Source of the DNA: Phyllobacterium endophyticum
Lineage (GTDB): Bacteria; Pseudomonadota; Alphaproteobacteria; Rhizobiales; Rhizobiaceae
DNA: 64,000 nt
Reading direction: 5' to 3'
Assembly: GCF_003010935.1 (NCBI RefSeq)
Contig: NZ_PGGN01000004.1
Location: 248,001 to 312,000, forward strand
Shown one piece after another: positions 17,858 to 26,723 of the stretch. The notes beneath the pieces were generated by a model. The model saw nothing but the letters and a program-made list of their open reading frames with translations, searched no databases and had not been told where the DNA came from. The position numbers and the translations under genes were made by a program. Each line of letters begins with the position of its first letter. The stretch's first letter is position 1.

Positions 17858-18883
17858 TCAGAATACGATCAGGCTGACGACCCAAGCGATAACAACGGAG
17901 ACGGGCCCCATGATCTGGCGGCTGATCAGAACCGCTGGGACACCGATTTCGATTGTCTTGGGCTTGGCCTCACCAAGCGCCAACCCAACGGGGACAAAGT
18001 CGCAGCCTACCTGCGTGTTATAGGCGAACAGCGCAGGCAGGGCCATTGCTGGCGAGATCGTGCCATTGGCGATCTGCGGTCCGATGATCGCAACTCCGAT
18101 AACCTGGGCGATAACCGCACCTGGCCCCAGTATCGGTGACAGGAATGGCAGGCCGCAGATGGCCGAGAGGATCAGCAAGCCCACGATATTGTTGGCAAGC
18201 GGCCCCATGGGCTGCGCCAGCACATCGCCGATTCCGGTATAAAGGATGAAGCCGATCAACATGGTCACGAAGGCCATGAACGGCAGCACGTTGCGCACGA
18301 CCTGATCGATAGTACGCCGTCCCGCGTTAAAGAATATGCCAACCACACGGCCCATGGCCCGCCCGATTGTACTTATAAAGCCAATCAAACCGCCCTCACC
18401 GGCGTCCGATGCTTCCGCCCGGCCTGCCATCGATGCGGCAAGTTCGGCGGGCGTGGGTGGAGAGGATTGCGATGATCTTGCGCCCGCAACAGCTGCGGGC
18501 TGCGATCCGTCGGCAAGCTCGATATTCGCCTCTTTCACGCCTGAAACATAGATATCTTCGGTAATGAACTGCGCCAGCGGACCCGATTGACCAACCGGCG
18601 TCAGATTCACGGTCGGAATGCGTTTCCGTGGATACACGCCGCAGCGGGCAGTACCGCCGCAATCGACGACGACGACGCCCATTTCACCTTCGACGGGAGG
18701 CGCCTTGAAGCCGTCCACCGCTTCACCGCCCGTCAGTTCGGCGATCCGCCGTGCAACCGGATGGATCCCGCCACCTGTCACCGACACGACCTTGTTGCGC
18801 TCTGGGGTCAACTGGATGACCAGCGGGCCGCCCCAACCATTATTGCCCTTTGAAATTTTGACTGCCTTATAGGTTTTCGACAT
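17858..18883 (-). CDS. srlE: PTS glucitol/sorbitol-type enzyme IIBC
   Basis: 341 residues. The N-terminal IIB part (1-115) contains WGGPLVIQLTPE and DCGGTARCGVYPRKRIP (Cys75, Cys81), the glucitol IIB phosphocysteine region shared with E. coli SrlE. A flexible Ser/Pro/Ala segment follows, then a C-terminal membrane domain of about four to five helices (MAFVTMLIGFILYTG, GLPFLSPILGPG, AYNTQVGCDFVPVGLALGEAKPKTIEIG). With IIC it forms the channel and phosphorylates the polyol on entry. The start at 18883 has GGAG upstream. Confidence 0.93.
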   Translation of the reverse strand: MSKTYKAVKISKGNNGWGGPLVIQLTPERNKVVSVTGGGIHPVARRIAELTGGEAVDGFKAPPVEGEMGVVVVDCGGTARCGVYPRKRIPTVNLTPVGQSGPLAQFITEDIYVSGVKEANIELADGSQPAAVAGARSSQSSPPTPAELAASMAGRAEASDAGEGGLIGFISTIGRAMGRVVGIFFNAGRRTIDQVVRNVLPFMAFVTMLIGFILYTGIGDVLAQPMGPLANNIVGLLILSAICGLPFLSPILGPGAVIAQVIGVAIIGPQIANGTISPAMALPALFAYNTQVGCDFVPVGLALGEAKPKTIEIGVPAVLISRQIMGPVSVVIAWVVSLIVF

Positions 18884-18904
18884 TTTGCTGCTCCCCACCC
18901 CAAC

Positions 18905-19663
18905 TTAAAGTTCAATGCCTTGACGGCGCGCCATGATGGCAGTAATGCGCTCGGTCAGCATGCCCTTGAGAAGGATGACAACCAGACCAACGAGCGCATA
19001 CCAGATGGCCACGTTGATGTGATAGCCGGCGGGAACCGCGCCTTTTTTCTCAAGTTCGAGAAGCGCGACGAGAATACCGCCCCATACGAAATATTCGCCG
19101 GGGTTGATATGCGGAAAGAGGCCGAGCGGCGGATGAACATAGGAAACCGCCGCGTCGTAGAAGGCAGGTTTGTGCTTCTCCTCAAGGAACGAACCGAACG
19201 TATAGGCCATCGGGTTTGTGAGAAAGAACACCGAGAGGACGGGCAAAACAGTGTAACGCGTCAACGCAATACGGCCTGCACCTCGTGCGATCCCGTGCAC
19301 ACGCTCTTCGCCAACCAGTTCCGTCAAAGCGTAGAAGGCGGTCATCAGCACAACGAGCGTCGGGATGATACCCGTGACAAAGCCGGCAAAAACTTCGCCG
19401 CCCTTCTGGAAGATACCAATGAAGTATTTGCCGATATTCGTCAGCCAGCCGAGTTGCTCTTCCTGCTGGACGTTCTTCAGCCTGTCTTTGAACTCTTCGA
19501 CGGTGATGTCTCCCGTCGACTGAGCGAGAACGACAAGGTCGTTGCCCGCGTGTGTAATGGCCTGTTTGCCATGGAGCGCCGCATCCGAGACCATCGACCC
19601 AGCAACCGAAATATGGTGCGCGGCGATGTCCGCATGTTGCGCCAGCATTGTTAGAATTGACAT
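18905..19663 (-). CDS. srlA: PTS glucitol/sorbitol-type enzyme IIC
   Basis: 252 residues, with a soluble N-terminal stretch of about 70 residues rich in His and Gln, then three to four transmembrane helices and the family block FLTNPMAYTFGSFLEEKHKPAFYDAAVSYVHPPLGLFPHINPGEYF (positions about 150-195). An almost perfect ribosome site (GGAGGAGGG) precedes the ATG at 19663. It forms the membrane translocator together with IIBC and is preceded by gutM. A frame extension to 19693 is not needed. Confidence 0.93.
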   Translation of the reverse strand: MSILTMLAQHADIAAHHISVAGSMVSDAALHGKQAITHAGNDLVVLAQSTGDITVEEFKDRLKNVQQEEQLGWLTNIGKYFIGIFQKGGEVFAGFVTGIIPTLVVLMTAFYALTELVGEERVHGIARGAGRIALTRYTVLPVLSVFFLTNPMAYTFGSFLEEKHKPAFYDAAVSYVHPPLGLFPHINPGEYFVWGGILVALLELEKKGAVPAGYHINVAIWYALVGLVVILLKGMLTERITAIMARRQGIEL

Positions 19664-19704
19664 GTTCCCTCCTCCTTTACGACCGTTGTCCAAACGGCCG
19701 GTCC

Positions 19705-20139
19705 CTATGCGTTGACTGGCTTGATCCCGATTAGTCCGGGCCGCTTTGGCTCCGCCCTGGCCTTGTCTATCTGTTCTATTGCACGTTCCGCCGCTTTGGC
19801 GATGTTCGGCTCTCCTAAACCTGTCATCACAGGATCGGTGCGCAACGCACTCAGCGAAATACCTTCAAATTCTTCGCGCCGCTTGAATTTCGCAAACACC
19901 GATCTGCCGCTCATCACGAGGAACCGCTGAACCACGAGATCCGGTGTAACCAGAATGAGAACGATCACGCCCTTGCCAAAGCGGCCGCGAACATTGCCCG
20001 CGCCAACAAATCCGTCATTATAGTTGGAAGTGATGCCCTTCATCACGTCGCTGTAGTGGCGCATCTGATACCAGACGCCCAGTGATTGCAGCGCCCACAG
20101 AATTCCAAGGGCAAGCAATCCCCATTGCCACATTGCCAT
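19705..20139 (-). CDS. gutM: Glucitol operon activator GutM
   Basis: 144 residues: one transmembrane helix at about 5-22, then the GutM block QSLGVWYQMRHYSDVMKGI and GRFGKGVIVLILVTPDLVVQRFLVMSGRSVFAKF. In E. coli GutM activates the glucitol operon, though the mechanism is unclear and the protein is membrane-anchored here. It is the first gene of the leftward PTS operon. GGGAGG stands before ATG 20139. An inverted repeat at 20186-20215 is upstream. No sorbitol-6-phosphate dehydrogenase follows, unlike enterobacterial operons. Confidence 0.9.
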   Translation of the reverse strand: MAMWQWGLLALGILWALQSLGVWYQMRHYSDVMKGITSNYNDGFVGAGNVRGRFGKGVIVLILVTPDLVVQRFLVMSGRSVFAKFKRREEFEGISLSALRTDPVMTGLGEPNIAKAAERAIEQIDKARAEPKRPGLIGIKPVNA

Positions 20140-20185
20140 GTCGTCAACCTCCCAACGCCCGACCGCAAACATATGCTATGATCGA

Positions 20186-20215
20186 ACGAAAAAACATAGA
20201 ACATTTGTTTTTCGT
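20186..20215. promoter_or_regulatory. Inverted repeat in the gutM / 20310 divergent promoter region
   Basis: ACGAAAAAACA (20186-20196), 9 bases, TGTTTTTCGT (20206-20215), arms matching except for one extra A. It is placed between the divergent starts at 20139 and 20310, suiting control of both the PTS operon and the unknown gene, and is a good candidate operator for the SorC-family regulator. Confidence 0.45.
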
Positions 20216-20309
20216 AATGTCAATATGTATGATTTCTGTTCTGTTAACCCTTGGCTTGTGCTGCATCACAGCCTATGACGTGTTACAATGGAATTGAAGG
20301 TGAGAAGGC

Positions 20310-20948
20310 ATGGATTTTCTGTTCAGGGACGAATTGATCCACATGCCGGATTTACGGCATCGGCTGCGCCAGCTGCGTTGGTTCCGCATGGCTTTTCGCA
20401 AGAATGCCGCGCTGATTGCGGAGCATTACGGCTATCAATTTGCCATCGATGAGACGAGGCTGACGCGTGCTTTTCTCAACTGGGTCGAGACTGTCGAGCA
20501 ACAAAAGTCCTATGCGCGGATCGATCGCAAGGATTTCATCATCTTCGCCGCAGGCCTTGTATTAAAAGAGCTGATCATCGAAGCACCGGCAAAGGTGCAA
20601 AGTCGGCCGGCTCAGCCCGTTTCTGAACTCACCCAGATGCAAAGCATCATCGAGTTCTGGCCCGAGGGTTTCCTGTACACCAACTATTGCGTGGGTGCGA
20701 TTGCGGCCATCTGCGAACAGGAATTCGGGACGGCACCTGCAATCGACAGCTGTGCCGATGACCTGCGCACCTGGTGGTCCTATCGCGAAAACGTCCGGGA
20801 GATTCCGGACTCTGCAATAGCCTTTCTCGACAAGTTCCTTGGCGCGGAGCCAAATTGGATCATGCCCAATCTGGCTTCGGCACGTAGCGCCGTTCAACGA
20901 GCGCTGGTTTCGCCAAAACCCGGCAGCGCTAGGCTACCGAACGGCTGA
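20310..20948 (+). CDS. Unrecognised 212-residue protein divergent from the PTS operon
   Basis: I do not recognise this family. It is a soluble helical protein beginning MDFLFRDELIHMPDLRHRLRQLRWFRMAF, with YARIDRKDFIIFAAGLVLKELI and a Trp-rich segment DDLRTWWSYRENVREI. No signal, transmembrane span or catalytic motif is visible. GAAGGTGAG precedes the ATG. It is transcribed away from gutM across a shared 170-base region holding an inverted repeat, so co-regulation with the PTS is likely. Its 3' end overlaps acoC by 20 bases in the opposite direction. Confidence 0.6.
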   Translation: MDFLFRDELIHMPDLRHRLRQLRWFRMAFRKNAALIAEHYGYQFAIDETRLTRAFLNWVETVEQQKSYARIDRKDFIIFAAGLVLKELIIEAPAKVQSRPAQPVSELTQMQSIIEFWPEGFLYTNYCVGAIAAICEQEFGTAPAIDSCADDLRTWWSYRENVREIPDSAIAFLDKFLGAEPNWIMPNLASARSAVQRALVSPKPGSARLPNG

Positions 20949-22251
20949 CTTCCCCCAGAATACGCATGATCTTTTCACGTTGTTCGAGCTGAGGCATGTG
21001 GCCTGTAGCGGCGAAGAGATGCACCGCAATCTCCCCCGGCAATCCGGCCGCGTGCGTGGCAGGGATGACCCGGTCGGCTGCGCCGAAAATAACCCGGACG
21101 GGAATGGACAGGCTTCCGAGGCTTTGCCTGACATCGATCACCTGCGTTCCATCTGCGAAGAAGCGGTCCGCCACAAGTTGCTGAGCCTCGCGCAGCGCCA
21201 CATTTCGCGATTGAGCCAGTGTCGCTTCGATAAAAGGCTTGGTCAGGATGCTCTCATCCTGGACCAGCTGCTTCATCCATGCCACGAGGCTCGGCTCAGT
21301 CCTGGCGCGGACAAAACCCGAGATGAATGCGCTGTTTATCTCGGGACCGAGGCCTGCCGGTGCGATCAGGATGAGTGCACGAATGTCCAGATGGCTGCGC
21401 GCAGCCATTTCGGTCGCAACCGCGCCGCCAAACGAGTGTGCGACAAGTATGATGGGCCCGGAGTGATAGGCGGCAATCGTTTGTTCTACCAGGCTGGCGA
21501 TAGTATGAAGGTCATCCGGGATATTGTGCGTGGAAGCGCCGTGACCGGGCAGATCAATGGCAAGGATGGGGTTATCCAGCGCGCCGCCACCAAGCATCGG
21601 CCTCCAGCTGTTGAGGTCGGAGCCGAACCCATGGATCAGGACGAGCGGAGCAAGTTCTGAATTCTTGCCTTCCCGCAGCCACGAGGCATGAAGCGCGGCC
21701 TCCGGTTCAACAGCTGTCGGTCGAACATGCACGGCAGGTTTTGCGACAGCGTCATTTCGCACGCCACTCTCGACATCCTTCTTCTGGATACGCCCCTTCG
21801 GTCCCGATCCTGAAACAGATGCCAGATCGATACCTGCTTCCTTCGCGACACGCCGGGCAAGGGGCGTCGCGCGGATCCCCGCGTCTCTCTCAGCGCTCGT
21901 TGCCACCGCGGGAAGCTGCGCATCAGCTGGCCCTGGTACGGAGGTCGGCTTCTGGGTGACAAGTGCCGGCGCCTCTGCCCTGCTTGCTGGCGTCGCCGCA
22001 GTATGAGCCTCATCTTCGGCAAAGATCCAAGCTACGGCCTGACCGACGGGAACTGTCGTTCCCTCCGCTGCTGTCACGTTGCGCAGAATTCCAGAAGACG
22101 GTGCATCCACTTCCATGGCCGCCTTATCCGTCTCGATCTCGAATAACACCTGCCCTTTGGTTACAGCATCACCATCCTTGGCGTACCACCGCGATATCTG
22201 GCCGCTCTCCATATCCATATCGACCTTGGGCAGGATTACTTCGACGGGCAT
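20929..22251 (-). CDS. acoC: AcoC-type E2: lipoyl domain plus alpha/beta hydrolase
   Basis: 440 residues. The lipoyl domain (1-78) has EIETDKAAMEVD with lipoyl Lys43, and a peripheral E3/E1-binding domain lies at about 126-162 (ATPLARRVAKEAGIDLASVSGSG). An alpha/beta hydrolase-like part (about 200-440) has LVLIHGFG and VAHSFGG with Ser273, replacing the usual E2 catalytic core as in acetoin dehydrogenase complexes. It would receive the acyl group from E1. The gene follows acoB with no spacer (TAG then ATG). No lipoamide dehydrogenase gene is present in the window, so the complex probably shares Lpd. Confidence 0.88.
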   Translation of the reverse strand: MPVEVILPKVDMDMESGQISRWYAKDGDAVTKGQVLFEIETDKAAMEVDAPSSGILRNVTAAEGTTVPVGQAVAWIFAEDEAHTAATPASRAEAPALVTQKPTSVPGPADAQLPAVATSAERDAGIRATPLARRVAKEAGIDLASVSGSGPKGRIQKKDVESGVRNDAVAKPAVHVRPTAVEPEAALHASWLREGKNSELAPLVLIHGFGSDLNSWRPMLGGGALDNPILAIDLPGHGASTHNIPDDLHTIASLVEQTIAAYHSGPIILVAHSFGGAVATEMAARSHLDIRALILIAPAGLGPEINSAFISGFVRARTEPSLVAWMKQLVQDESILTKPFIEATLAQSRNVALREAQQLVADRFFADGTQVIDVRQSLGSLSIPVRVIFGAADRVIPATHAAGLPGEIAVHLFAATGHMPQLEQREKIMRILGEVSRSVA

Positions 22252-23250
22252 CTAACGCACCCCTTTGACGAGATCGCGCGCACTGGTCACAATTCCCGGA
22301 ACTTGCGGCACAGTCGCCTTCTCTAGCTCCGGATTATAGGGAATAGGCGTTTCCGCGCCACCAAGGCGCACGATCGGCGCATCTAAATAATCGAAGGCTT
22401 CGCTCTCGGCGATCATGGCGCTGACTTCCGCCCCGATGCCGAGCGTCTTGACGCCTTCATAGACGCACATCAGCTTCGACGTCTTCTTGACGCTGGCGAT
22501 GATTGTTTCCTTGTCCATCGGTCGCACTGTTCGCAGGTCGACTACCTCGACATTGATGCCTTCTTTCTCGAGCTCGCGGGCCGCTTCCAGGGCCTTGTGC
22601 ACCATGATGGCCGAAGCAACGATCGTCAGGTCGGTTCCTTCACGCATCACGGCAGCCTTGCCTATCGGCACGGTGTAATGCCCTTCCGGAACGTGTCCCT
22701 TCATCTTGTAGAGCAACTTGTGCTCGAAGATCATGACCGGATCTGGGTCCTCGATGGCCGCAAGCAACATACCTTTGGCATCATACGGCGTCGACGGCTG
22801 GATCACTTTCAAGCCAGGTACGTGGCCGAACCAGGCTTCCAGACTTTGGCTGTGCTGTGCGGCAGCGCCTGTACCCGAGCCCGCAGGAAACCGCATTACC
22901 AGCGGAACCGAGACCGCGCCACCCAACATGTAACGGATCTTTGCCGCCTGGTTAACGATCTGTTCCATTGCCAGCGCTGCGAAATCCGAAAACTGGAACT
23001 CGAAGATTGGCCGCATGCCGGTCAGGGCCGCACCGACGGCAACGCCCGCACCGCCGAGCTCGGAGATCGGCGTGTCCATCACCCGGTCTTCACCAAAACG
23101 GTGCACGAGATCACCAGTCACCTGGAATGCGCCACCATAGACGCCAATGTCCTCACCCATGAGGAACACACGGTCATCGGCTTCCATGGCAATTGCCATA
23201 GCTTCCTGTATTGCCTGCGAATAGCTCAGCTCACGGATCGTATTGTCCAT
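22252..23250 (-). CDS. acoB: AcoB-type E1 beta subunit (TPP-dependent dehydrogenase complex)
   Basis: 332 residues. It matches transketolase-like E1 beta proteins: [43 protein letters not shown], and [23 protein letters not shown]. It pairs with AcoA to cleave acetoin or a related 2-oxo/acyloin substrate and pass the two-carbon unit to the lipoyl domain. The ATG at 23250 is chosen because it overlaps the acoA stop as ATGA, showing translational coupling; a TTG three bases earlier exists. Confidence 0.9.
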   Translation of the reverse strand: MDNTIRELSYSQAIQEAMAIAMEADDRVFLMGEDIGVYGGAFQVTGDLVHRFGEDRVMDTPISELGGAGVAVGAALTGMRPIFEFQFSDFAALAMEQIVNQAAKIRYMLGGAVSVPLVMRFPAGSGTGAAAQHSQSLEAWFGHVPGLKVIQPSTPYDAKGMLLAAIEDPDPVMIFEHKLLYKMKGHVPEGHYTVPIGKAAVMREGTDLTIVASAIMVHKALEAARELEKEGINVEVVDLRTVRPMDKETIIASVKKTSKLMCVYEGVKTLGIGAEVSAMIAESEAFDYLDAPIVRLGGAETPIPYNPELEKATVPQVPGIVTSARDLVKGVR

Positions 23251-24287
23251 CAAATTTCAACCGTATAGACGTCGCGTGTCAGATTATCCAAGGTCGGCGA
23301 TGGGCTGTTCTTGGCGAATTCGATCGCCTCGGCAATCTCCGCCTCAGCACTTGTACGGATCGTTTCGATGTCGGCATCGTTGACGAAACCGAATTCCTTG
23401 AGCTGATCCTCGAACAGGTGGATCGGATCGCGATTGGTGATCCAGTCTTCGATCTCTTCCTTGGTCCGATAGCGGTTGCGATCGCTCTTGGAGTGGCCGC
23501 GATGACGATAGGTCTTGCATTCGATCAGGGTAGGTCCTTCGCCCCGTCGCGCCCGCTCAACAGCCTCATGCGAGGCCTCCGCCACGTCAGATAGATTATT
23601 GCCGTCAACGATGACACCCGGCATGTTGTAGGCAACTGCACGGTCGGCGACGTTGGCGACGGCGGTCGAACGCTTGGTCGACGTCGACATGCCGTAACCA
23701 TTGTTCTCGCAGACGAAAACCACAGGCAGCTTCCACACTGAAGCCATGTTGAGTGCTTCGTGAAATGCACCTTCATTGTTGGCGCCATCGCCGAAATAGG
23801 AGATGACGACCTTGCCGTTCTTCTGCTTTTTCGCTGACAGAGCCGCGCCGACCGCAATCGGAATTCCGCCGCCGACAATGCCATTGGCACCGAGATTTCC
23901 CTTCGATACATCGGCGATATGCATGGAACCACCACGACCCTTGCAGTAACCGGTTTCCTTGCCGAAAAACTCCGCGAACATTTTCGAGACTTCCGCGCCC
24001 TTGGCGATGCAGTGTCCATGACCGCGATGCGTCGAGGTGATCATGTCATCTTCGGCGAGCGGCATGGAAATGCCGACCGCGCTCGCTTCCTGACCAATGG
24101 ACAAATGCATGGTGCCGTGGATGAGACCACGCGTATAGGATTCCTCTGCGCCCTCTTCGAAGCGGCGTATCAAATACATCTTGCGCAGCGCTTCCTTCAG
24201 CTGTTCCGGCGGATAGTGCCGGAAGGCAAACGGAAGATTGCTGCCGTCATCGCGGCGCTTTGCACTTGAGCTTCTGGCGGATGCCAT
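23250..24287 (-). CDS. acoA: AcoA-type E1 alpha subunit (TPP-dependent dehydrogenase complex)
   Basis: 345 residues. It contains the E1 alpha fingerprint: [26 protein letters not shown], the TPP-binding motif [20 protein letters not shown] (GDG...N) and [11 protein letters not shown]. It has a short Ser/Arg-rich N-terminus. AGGAG precedes the ATG. It forms the E1 heterotetramer with AcoB. It starts 42 bases after the SAF-domain oxidoreductase gene and is on the same strand, which places the complex in the sugar operon and not in a stand-alone acetoin locus. No AcoR or acoX is nearby. The true substrate may differ from acetoin. Confidence 0.9.
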   Translation of the reverse strand: MASARSSSAKRRDDGSNLPFAFRHYPPEQLKEALRKMYLIRRFEEGAEESYTRGLIHGTMHLSIGQEASAVGISMPLAEDDMITSTHRGHGHCIAKGAEVSKMFAEFFGKETGYCKGRGGSMHIADVSKGNLGANGIVGGGIPIAVGAALSAKKQKNGKVVISYFGDGANNEGAFHEALNMASVWKLPVVFVCENNGYGMSTSTKRSTAVANVADRAVAYNMPGVIVDGNNLSDVAEASHEAVERARRGEGPTLIECKTYRHRGHSKSDRNRYRTKEEIEDWITNRDPIHLFEDQLKEFGFVNDADIETIRTSAEAEIAEAIEFAKNSPSPTLDNLTRDVYTVEI

Positions 24288-24329
24288 ATCGGCACTCCTT
24301 GTCCTATTGTAGCGGGATACGTTCGAGGT

Positions 24330-25649
24330 TCACGAGCCATAAACCAGCCTGTCCTGCCTCGCGCGCAGCTCGACGATCTTCGAGCCTGGCGCGGGGGCGG
24401 CATTGGCGCTGGTGATGAGTTCGCCCTTCCGGATCGATGCGGTGACGCTGCCGCCCTGCAACAGGCCGCAAGGGATGGCACCCGCCTGGCGGGCTTCGCC
24501 CGCCGTCATGATCCAGGCGCGGTAGCAATATTCGCCGATCGCATCGAGCCGGTCGCCGGGTTTCAGGTCCTTCTTGGCGACGGCGCAGACCTCGGCGACC
24601 GGCTTGGCCAGCGGCACCATGTCGGCCTTGCCGTAGAGCACGACGCGCGCGCAGGTCAGCGGCACCTCCAGCGAGGTCAGGTGATAGGGGCGGTGGAAGG
24701 TGAAATAGGGACCCTTGCCCATCTTCAGGTCCTCCATGCGCTCCGAAATGCGCGGATGCGACATGTCGGCAACGACAAACACACCCGGCGCCACGCCCTT
24801 GCCGATCGAATAATCGACGACACCGACCCTCGAGAGCACGCCGCCATCCTTTTCCGGCACGAGCACCTTCGACAGCTGGTCGAGCGTTGCCGCCGGACCA
24901 TGCATGCCCGGCCTGTCCGGCACGAGCCCGGTGGCATTGGCGATCGCCGCCATCTCCACCATGGTCTTCGAGCCGTCGACGAACTCGACCAGCATGCGCA
25001 CATTCATGTGGCGGCGCCTGGCCTCTTCCTCGTAATCGTCGGGTATGGCATCGATGTTGAGCGGATTGTTCTTGCCTTTGCCGGCGGCAACGATCGGATG
25101 GCCCATGGCCGAGACGAACTCGATCAGTTCCATGCACGAAGACGGCTCGTCGCCGGCACCGAGCGAATAGGTGACGCCGAGCCGGTCGGCCTCGCTCTTC
25201 AGGTAGGCGCCGATGGTCACGTCCGCCTCGACATTCATCATGACGAGGTGCTTGCCGCGTTCCATCGCCTTCAGGCCGATCTCGGCCCCGACCGCCGGAA
25301 CCCCGGTCGCATCGATGACAACGTCGATCAGATCGCTGTCAAGCACCAGATCGGCATCATCGGTGACGGCGATCCTGCCGGCTTCCATTGCCGCGGTGAG
25401 CGCCGGTGCATTCGACACCTCGCGCCAATGGCCTTCCTCCTGATAGGCGATGTCCACGGCCTTCAGCGCACCCGCAAGGTTCAGTTCGCAAATCGCCCCG
25501 ATCTCGATGCCGGGCATATGCGCCACCCGCGTGACGATGTCCGTGCCCATCTCGCCCGAACCGATCAGGCCGATGCGGATCGGACGGCCCGTATCCGCCC
25601 GCGCCTGCATGTCCCGCGCCAATCCCGTCAATGCAACATTCGTAGCCAT
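24330..25649 (-). CDS. NAD(P)-dependent oxidoreductase with C-terminal SAF domain (COG4091-like)
   Basis: About 439 residues. The N-terminal Rossmann fold has IGLIGSGEMG (residues 27-35), and a homoserine-dehydrogenase-like middle part carries DVVIDATGVPAVGAEIGLKAMERGKHLVMMNVEADVTIG. The C-terminal SAF domain (about 360-435) has LKPGDRLDAIGEYCYRAW and SIRKGELIT. Proteins of this type are often annotated homoserine dehydrogenase or FlgA-like, but several oxidise unusual sugar acids, so the label should not be trusted. The coding sequence looks more GC-rich than adjacent genes. GGAGG stands before ATG 25649. It lies in the ABC/galM/aco operon, 54 bases after galM. Confidence 0.75.
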   Translation of the reverse strand: MATNVALTGLARDMQARADTGRPIRIGLIGSGEMGTDIVTRVAHMPGIEIGAICELNLAGALKAVDIAYQEEGHWREVSNAPALTAAMEAGRIAVTDDADLVLDSDLIDVVIDATGVPAVGAEIGLKAMERGKHLVMMNVEADVTIGAYLKSEADRLGVTYSLGAGDEPSSCMELIEFVSAMGHPIVAAGKGKNNPLNIDAIPDDYEEEARRRHMNVRMLVEFVDGSKTMVEMAAIANATGLVPDRPGMHGPAATLDQLSKVLVPEKDGGVLSRVGVVDYSIGKGVAPGVFVVADMSHPRISERMEDLKMGKGPYFTFHRPYHLTSLEVPLTCARVVLYGKADMVPLAKPVAEVCAVAKKDLKPGDRLDAIGEYCYRAWIMTAGEARQAGAIPCGLLQGGSVTASIRKGELITSANAAPAPGSKIVELRARQDRLVYGS

Positions 25650-25703
25650 CAATGCCTCCACTTTGCTGGGACCGGCATAGGACGGGAAATTGTGATTGGC
25701 AAG

Positions 25704-26723
25704 TTAGACGTTATGAAAGCGGAATTCAGTGCGCTGGCGATAGGTCTCGCCGGGGCGAAGCGCCGTACCCGGAAACTGCGGCTGGTTAGGGCTGTCGGGG
25801 AAATGCTGCGCTTCCAGACAAAGTCCGGCATGCGGGCCATATTGCGTGCCACCATGGCCGGTAACAGCCGCAATCTTCGCCCCATCATAGAATTGCAGAC
25901 CGGGCTCGCTTGTGTGAACCTGCATGGCAAGGCCATTGCCCGCCACCAGCGATGCGGCAAACCTCATGCCATCGCTTATGGGCTCGCTCAGGACGAAATT
26001 ATGGTCGTAGAGGGTTGAACCGCTCGTGCCGATCCGGCGCGGCAGGCGAAAATCGTAGGCCGTTTCACCGACTGCGGCGATCTCGCCTGTTGGAATAAGA
26101 TTGCCGTCGACGGGCGTATAGGCATCGGCAAGGATCCGCAGCTTGTGATTGCGGATATCGCTGGACCCATCAAGATTGAAATAGGAGTGCTGGGCAAAAT
26201 TGGCGACCGTTGGCGCATCTGTGACCGCCTCAACCTCGACGCGAAGCGTAAGGTCGTCGACGAGGCTATAGGTGCATTGCACATCCATACTGCCCGGAAA
26301 ACCCTGATCGCCATCGGGCAAATTCATGGCGAGCGTGACTGAAGACCGGGTAAGGGCAGCGATGGTCCACAAGCGCTGCGAAACCCCGCCGCTTCCGCCG
26401 TGCAAGGTCTGGATACCGTGTTCATTGAGGTCGAGCTGAACCGTCTTTCCATCAAGCTGGAAACGCCCGGCCGCTATGCGGTTGGCGTAGCGCCCGACCA
26501 GAGCCCCGAAATAGGGCGAACGGGCGGGATAATCGCCGAACTCGTCAAAGCCAAGGACAACGCGCTGGAGGGCCCCGTCCGTCAGGGGGATTTGCAAGTC
26601 CCTGATGACTGCACCCCAGTTCAAAATCCTGGCAACGGCACCGGCAGGCGAGCGGATCGTTACCTGGAATACCGGCTCGCCGTGGAATGTGCCGAATGGC
26701 TCGGGGTTCGCATCGTCACGCAT
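25704..26723 (-). CDS. galM: Aldose 1-epimerase (mutarotase)
   Basis: 339 residues. It interconverts alpha and beta anomers of an aldose. The sequence has the GalM landmarks: GRYANRIAAGRF, NEHGIQTLHGG (His), FAQHSYFNLDG (catalytic His) and the C-terminal EPGLQFYDG with catalytic Glu. It is cytoplasmic with no signal. The ATG at 26723 overlaps the stop of the permease upstream (ATGA), so it is translationally coupled to the sugar ABC transporter; this suggests that the imported compound has a hemiacetal ring. Confidence 0.92.
   Translation of the reverse strand: MRDDANPEPFGTFHGEPVFQVTIRSPAGAVARILNWGAVIRDLQIPLTDGALQRVVLGFDEFGDYPARSPYFGALVGRYANRIAAGRFQLDGKTVQLDLNEHGIQTLHGGSGGVSQRLWTIAALTRSSVTLAMNLPDGDQGFPGSMDVQCTYSLVDDLTLRVEVEAVTDAPTVANFAQHSYFNLDGSSDIRNHKLRILADAYTPVDGNLIPTGEIAAVGETAYDFRLPRRIGTSGSTLYDHNFVLSEPISDGMRFAASLVAGNGLAMQVHTSEPGLQFYDGAKIAAVTGHGGTQYGPHAGLCLEAQHFPDSPNQPQFPGTALRPGETYRQRTEFRFHNV

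Noticed and set aside
24330..25649. Annotating the SAF-domain oxidoreductase as homoserine dehydrogenase or FlgA
   Set aside because: The catalytic context is a sugar operon and SAF domains are shared by several enzyme groups; neither label is supported.
24681..26018. Plus-strand frame (about 445 codons) rich in His and Arg
   Set aside because: Antisense to the SAF-domain oxidoreductase gene, whose Rossmann and SAF motifs are clear.
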